The notes under the pieces: generated by a model
What the model was told of the DNA's origin: nothing
The model's database searches: none
Seen by the model: the letters and a program-made list of their open reading frames with translations, nothing else
Position numbers and translations under genes: made by a program
Part shown: positions 6,334 through 8,927 of the stretch, piece by piece
How positions within the stretch are numbered: position 1 is the stretch's first letter
Layout: each line of letters begins with the position of its first letter
Source of the DNA: Gemmatimonadota bacterium
GTDB lineage: Bacteria; Gemmatimonadota; Gemmatimonadetes; Gemmatimonadales; GWC2-71-9
Reading direction: 5' to 3'
Assembly (NCBI GenBank): GCA_025360265.1
Contig: JANYCP010000225.1
Location: forward strand, 1-8,927
Length of the DNA: 8,927 nucleotides

Positions 6334-7688
6334 GTGCAGCGCGCGTCGCCGTCATCGGCGGCGGGCTCGCGGGGCTCGCTGCCGCGGCCGAGCTGAGGCG
6401 CCGCGGTGTTGTGCCCGTCGTGTTTGAACGCGAGGCGAGCGTGGGTGGCGTGGTGCGTACGATCCACCGCGACGGCTGGCTGATCGACACCGGACCGGCG
6501 ATGGCGGCGGAGCCATCGCCGGTGGTTCGCGAACTGCTCGACGCTGTCGGCGTGTCCAACGTGACGGTGCGCGCAGGATCAGCCGGTGCGACGCGGTACA
6601 TCGTGCTCAACGGCGCACCGGTGCTGCTGCCCCGCACGACCTCCGAACTGAGTTCTTCGTCACTGCTTTCAATCGCCGGCCGACTACGGCTCCTCAAGGA
6701 GCGATTGATCCCGGCGCAGCGCGACGTGAGCGACGAATCGGTCGACCGCTTCGCGCGGCGGCGATTTGGTGCCGAGATGGCGGAGCGAATGTTCGATCCG
6801 CTGATCGCAAGCACGAGCGCCGGCGATCCACGACAGATTCTGGCGCGTTATGCGTTTCCTGCGATCGTCGACCAGGGCCGCGCCGGGTCGGCCCTGCAGC
6901 GAAGCGCCCGGGCCCGGATCGAATCGCGGCGTCGCGCGAAAGGACGCGCATCCGGAAGCTGGAGCTGTGCAGACGGCATGCAGCAACTCGCCGAACGACT
7001 GGCGGCGTGGTCTGGCGATGTGCGCACCAGTACTTCGGTACGGCGCATTCGTTCGATCGCCGGCGGGATGGAAGTGAGTGCATCAGGCGCTGAAGCCGAA
7101 CGGTTCGATGCGGTGATCGTTGCGGTACCAGCGACGGGGTTTGGTGCGATCACGTTTGATCTGCCCGCCGCCGATCGGCTGCTGGCGGTGTCAACGATTC
7201 CACATGTGTCGGTCGCGTCGGTGTCGCTCGGCTTCCGGCGAGACAGTGTGGGGCATCCACTCGACGCATCGCGCCTGCTGGTCCCATCGATCGAACGGCG
7301 GAACGTGCTGTCGATGGTATTTCCGTCTTCACTCTTTCCCGACCGCGCACCACCGGATCATGTCCTGATCACCGCGTTTGTCGGTGGCGTGTTCCAGCCC
7401 GACCTGATCAGTCGCGGTGATACTGAGCTGGTTGCGGCGGTCCTTGAGGAATGCAGTAGTCTCCTTGCCGTCTCCGGTCCGCCGGTGCTCGTGAACGTCG
7501 CGCGGTGGCCCAAGACACTGCCGCAGGCTGTTGCCGGTCACGGCGAGCGGCTTGCTGAAGTCGATCGAGTAGAGCGGGCGGAGTCGCGGATCGCATTCAC
7601 TGGCGCGTGGCGGGATGGTCTCGCCGTGGGCGAGGTCCTGCTCGGCGGAGTTCAGGCCGCCGGACGCATCGCGGCGCAACTGAGCTAG
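6330..7688 (+). CDS. hemG: Protoporphyrinogen/coproporphyrinogen oxidase-type FAD enzyme
   Basis: The product is 452 residues, typical of oxygen-dependent protoporphyrinogen oxidases (the HemY/PPOX type, TIGR00562-like; not the flavodoxin-like HemG of E. coli). The N-terminus VAVIGGGLAGLAAAAELRRR holds the FAD GxGxxG (10-15), with Glu33 and the GG...R segment (39-43) completing the dinucleotide fold. GSWSCADGMQQLAERLA matches the conserved mid-protein GGxxxL region, and TGAWRDGLAVGEVLLGG (about 424-440) matches the C-terminal FAD motif. Such enzymes oxidise porphyrinogens late in haem synthesis. The start is TTG at 6330, which shares TTGA with the lipoprotein stop; no ATG or GTG is in frame nearby. 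Its place behind a protease and a lipoprotein, with no haem genes in the window, is odd, so another amine- or carotenoid-oxidoreductase substrate is possible. Family confidence is good; substrate confidence is moderate. Confidence 0.8.
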   Translation: MSAARVAVIGGGLAGLAAAAELRRRGVVPVVFEREASVGGVVRTIHRDGWLIDTGPAMAAEPSPVVRELLDAVGVSNVTVRAGSAGATRYIVLNGAPVLLPRTTSELSSSSLLSIAGRLRLLKERLIPAQRDVSDESVDRFARRRFGAEMAERMFDPLIASTSAGDPRQILARYAFPAIVDQGRAGSALQRSARARIESRRRAKGRASGSWSCADGMQQLAERLAAWSGDVRTSTSVRRIRSIAGGMEVSASGAEAERFDAVIVAVPATGFGAITFDLPAADRLLAVSTIPHVSVASVSLGFRRDSVGHPLDASRLLVPSIERRNVLSMVFPSSLFPDRAPPDHVLITAFVGGVFQPDLISRGDTELVAAVLEECSSLLAVSGPPVLVNVARWPKTLPQAVAGHGERLAEVDRVERAESRIAFTGAWRDGLAVGEVLLGGVQAAGRIAAQLS

Positions 7689-7712
7689 GCTGGGGTATCC
7701 GCAGGACCCGCC

Positions 7713-7741
7713 TTGCAGTCCTTACATCGTTCATATATGAA
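7713..7741 (+). promoter_or_regulatory. Candidate promoter for the efflux adaptor gene
   Basis: TTGCAG (7713-7718) and TATGAA (7736-7741) are 17 bases apart, matching the sigma70 consensus at three and four of six positions. They lie in an AT-rich island (7723-7757) that stands out in GC-rich DNA. The predicted transcript would start about 50 bases before the GTG at 7798. No convincing terminator follows the flavoprotein gene: the only stem seen is 5 bp (AGGAC 7703-7707 with GTCCT 7718-7722), so readthrough is possible. Confidence 0.35.
7730..7741. promoter_or_regulatory. 12-bp perfect palindrome, possible operator
   Basis: TTCATATATGAA is its own reverse complement and overlaps the candidate -10 element of the efflux adaptor gene. 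Palindromes in this position often bind dimeric repressors, and RND efflux operons are commonly under TetR- or MarR-type control. No regulator gene is in the window, so the binding protein is unknown. Confidence 0.35.
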
Positions 7742-7797
7742 TTATAGCGGTATTTGACTACCTTGTTCCGCTCACGCCCCCGATCGTAGAGGTTGCT

Positions 7798-8927
7798 GTG
7801 TCCGGAACCCGTTACTCCCTCGTGGTCCCTGCGGTGCTGCTGTCGAGCGCCGCGTTCCTCCTGAATTCCTGCGCCAAACCGACCCAGCAGGCGCCGCCAC
7901 CGCCGACCGTCTCGGTGGTCGTTGTGCATCCGGAACGTGTCGCTGAGACGGAGGAATTCGCCGGCCAGGTTGCCGCGGTGCGTCGCGTCGAGGTGCGATC
8001 GCCAGTGGCGGGAATCATCACCGCCGAACCGATCGAGGAAGGCGCGCAGGTGGCCGTCGGGCAAGCCCTCTTCCAGATCGATCGCACGGCGTACGACGCG
8101 GCGTGGCGCGGTGCGCAGGCGCGCTTAACGCAATCTCAGTCGCGGCTCGACAACGCCAATCGCGCGGTGGCGCGTTTGCGTCCGCTGCTGGCTGAACACG
8201 CCGTGGCCCAGCGCGACATGGACGACGCTGACGCGGCGCAGGCGCAGGCGCGCGCCGCAGTGGACGATGCGAAGTCATCGGTGGATCGCGCCGCCAAGGA
8301 TCTCAGCGACACCGAGATCAAGGCAGAAATTGCTGGACGCGTTGGCAAGGCAAACTTGATGCTCGGTGCGCGCGTGACCGGACCGGGCGATTTGCTGACT
8401 ACCATCGATGTGGTCGATCCGGTGCGCGTGTCCTTCCGGCCGTCAACACAGCAGGTACTTCAGTGGCGCCGCGATCCTCGCGCGTCCAAGGCGCTCCAGG
8501 CTGGTGGAACAGCGCGCGTGCGCATCGTGCTGCCGGATGGCGTGGAGTATGGTGAAACGGGAAAACTGGACTACGTGGCTGCGGTGCTTGACTCCTCGAC
8601 CGGCACCCAGGAATTCCGGGCGGAACTACCGAACCATCAGCGTCTACTCGTCCCGGGGGAATTTGTCCGAGTGCGCCTGGAAGGTTTGGTGCGCGACAGT
8701 GCGATCCTCGTCCCGCAGCGGGCGGTGGTGCAGGCGCTCGGGCGGCAGTCGGTCTATGTCGTGACGATGGGAGACACGGTGCGGAGCCGCGACGTGCACG
8801 CGAGTCTCTGGGTTGGTGAGCGGTGGCTGGTGGACTCCGGGCTGGTCAATGGCGACCGAGTGATCACCGACGGGTTGCAGAAGGTTCGTCCGGGAAGCAT
8901 CGCCAAGCCCGTTGACGCGCCGGTCAA
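7798..8927 (+). CDS. RND efflux periplasmic adaptor lipoprotein (membrane fusion protein), 3' end cut
   Basis: GTG at 7798 has AGAGG (7788-7792) five bases upstream and opens a frame that runs off the right edge after 376 codons. Residues 1-25 form a lipoprotein signal ending LLNSC (Cys25), then a Pro-rich linker. The AcrA/MexA-like layout follows in order: a first lipoyl half-motif, VRSPVAGIITAEPIEEGAQV (66-85), an Ala/Gln-rich alpha-hairpin (about 98-170), the second lipoyl half with AGRVGKANLMLGARV (179-193), and a beta-barrel region with STGTQEFRAELPN (267-279) and LVPGEFVRVRL (284-294). A membrane-proximal domain starts near VPQRAVVQAL (305-314). Such adaptors link an inner-membrane RND pump to an outer-membrane channel for drug or lipid export. 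Little more than the C-terminal tail should be missing. The pump gene is expected just downstream, outside the window. Confidence 0.88.
   Translation, partial: MSGTRYSLVVPAVLLSSAAFLLNSCAKPTQQAPPPPTVSVVVVHPERVAETEEFAGQVAAVRRVEVRSPVAGIITAEPIEEGAQVAVGQALFQIDRTAYDAAWRGAQARLTQSQSRLDNANRAVARLRPLLAEHAVAQRDMDDADAAQAQARAAVDDAKSSVDRAAKDLSDTEIKAEIAGRVGKANLMLGARVTGPGDLLTTIDVVDPVRVSFRPSTQQVLQWRRDPRASKALQAGGTARVRIVLPDGVEYGETGKLDYVAAVLDSSTGTQEFRAELPNHQRLLVPGEFVRVRLEGLVRDSAILVPQRAVVQALGRQSVYVVTMGDTVRSRDVHASLWVGERWLVDSGLVNGDRVITDGLQKVRPGSIAKPVDAPV

Noticed and set aside
7754..7759. TTGACT as a -35 element for the efflux adaptor
   Set aside because: It is a good -35 match, but the next 16-18 bases lead only to C-rich sequence with no -10, so the TTGCAG/TATGAA pair upstream is preferred.
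8408..8764. Open frame of 118 codons on the + strand inside the efflux adaptor
   Set aside because: The correct frame, from GTG 7798, encodes a full adaptor layout through this stretch; this one is a shifted shadow without motifs.
1..8927. RNA genes, CRISPR arrays, insertion sequences, attachment sites
   Set aside because: By reading, no tRNA cloverleaf, rRNA stretch, direct-repeat array, transposase motif or terminal inverted repeats with target duplication were seen. The only repeats found are the short ones listed.

Overview
The window is GC-rich, densely coded bacterial DNA from what looks like a Gram-negative chromosome. Two predicted lipoproteins, an RND-type periplasmic adaptor and a ceramide (sphingolipid) gene set all imply an inner and an outer membrane. 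The secreted M6 protease with a degenerate dockerin-like tail, the ceramide genes and the base composition together fit Gemmatimonadota or a neighbouring phylum. That placement is an inference from gene style, because no rRNA or other taxonomic marker is present.

Layout. (1) Positions 1-186 hold the C-terminal end of a plastocyanin-like blue copper protein on the + strand. (2) Positions 187-306 are a short convergent gap with nested inverted repeats that probably terminate transcription from both sides. (3) Positions 307-3601, on the - strand, hold three genes joined by 4-base overlaps. In transcription order they are a serine palmitoyltransferase-type alpha-oxoamine synthase, a two-lobed GNAT-like acyltransferase and an NAD(P)-dependent SDR/epimerase-type reductase. 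This matches the bacterial ceramide route (Spt, then bCerS, then CerR), with gene order equal to reaction order: serine plus acyl thioester gives 3-ketosphinganine, then 3-oxo-ceramide, then dihydroceramide. (4) Positions 3602-3784 are a divergent control region with a plausible promoter for the ceramide operon. (5) Positions 3785-7688, on the + strand, hold a second tightly overlapped set: a secreted M6 metalloprotease with a degenerate dockerin-like C-terminus, a small all-beta lipoprotein and a protoporphyrinogen-oxidase-type flavoprotein. (6) Positions 7689-7797 are an AT-rich gap with a 12-bp perfect palindrome and a possible promoter. (7) From 7798 to the right edge lies the start of an RND efflux periplasmic adaptor lipoprotein, cut by the window after 376 codons.

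The main biological result is the compact, colinear ceramide operon. The second is the M6 protease, small lipoprotein and flavoprotein trio, where the lipoprotein is a candidate docking partner for the protease tail; that pairing is a hypothesis. Several starts appear non-ATG: a probable CTG for the acyltransferase, TTG for the flavoprotein and GTG for the adaptor.
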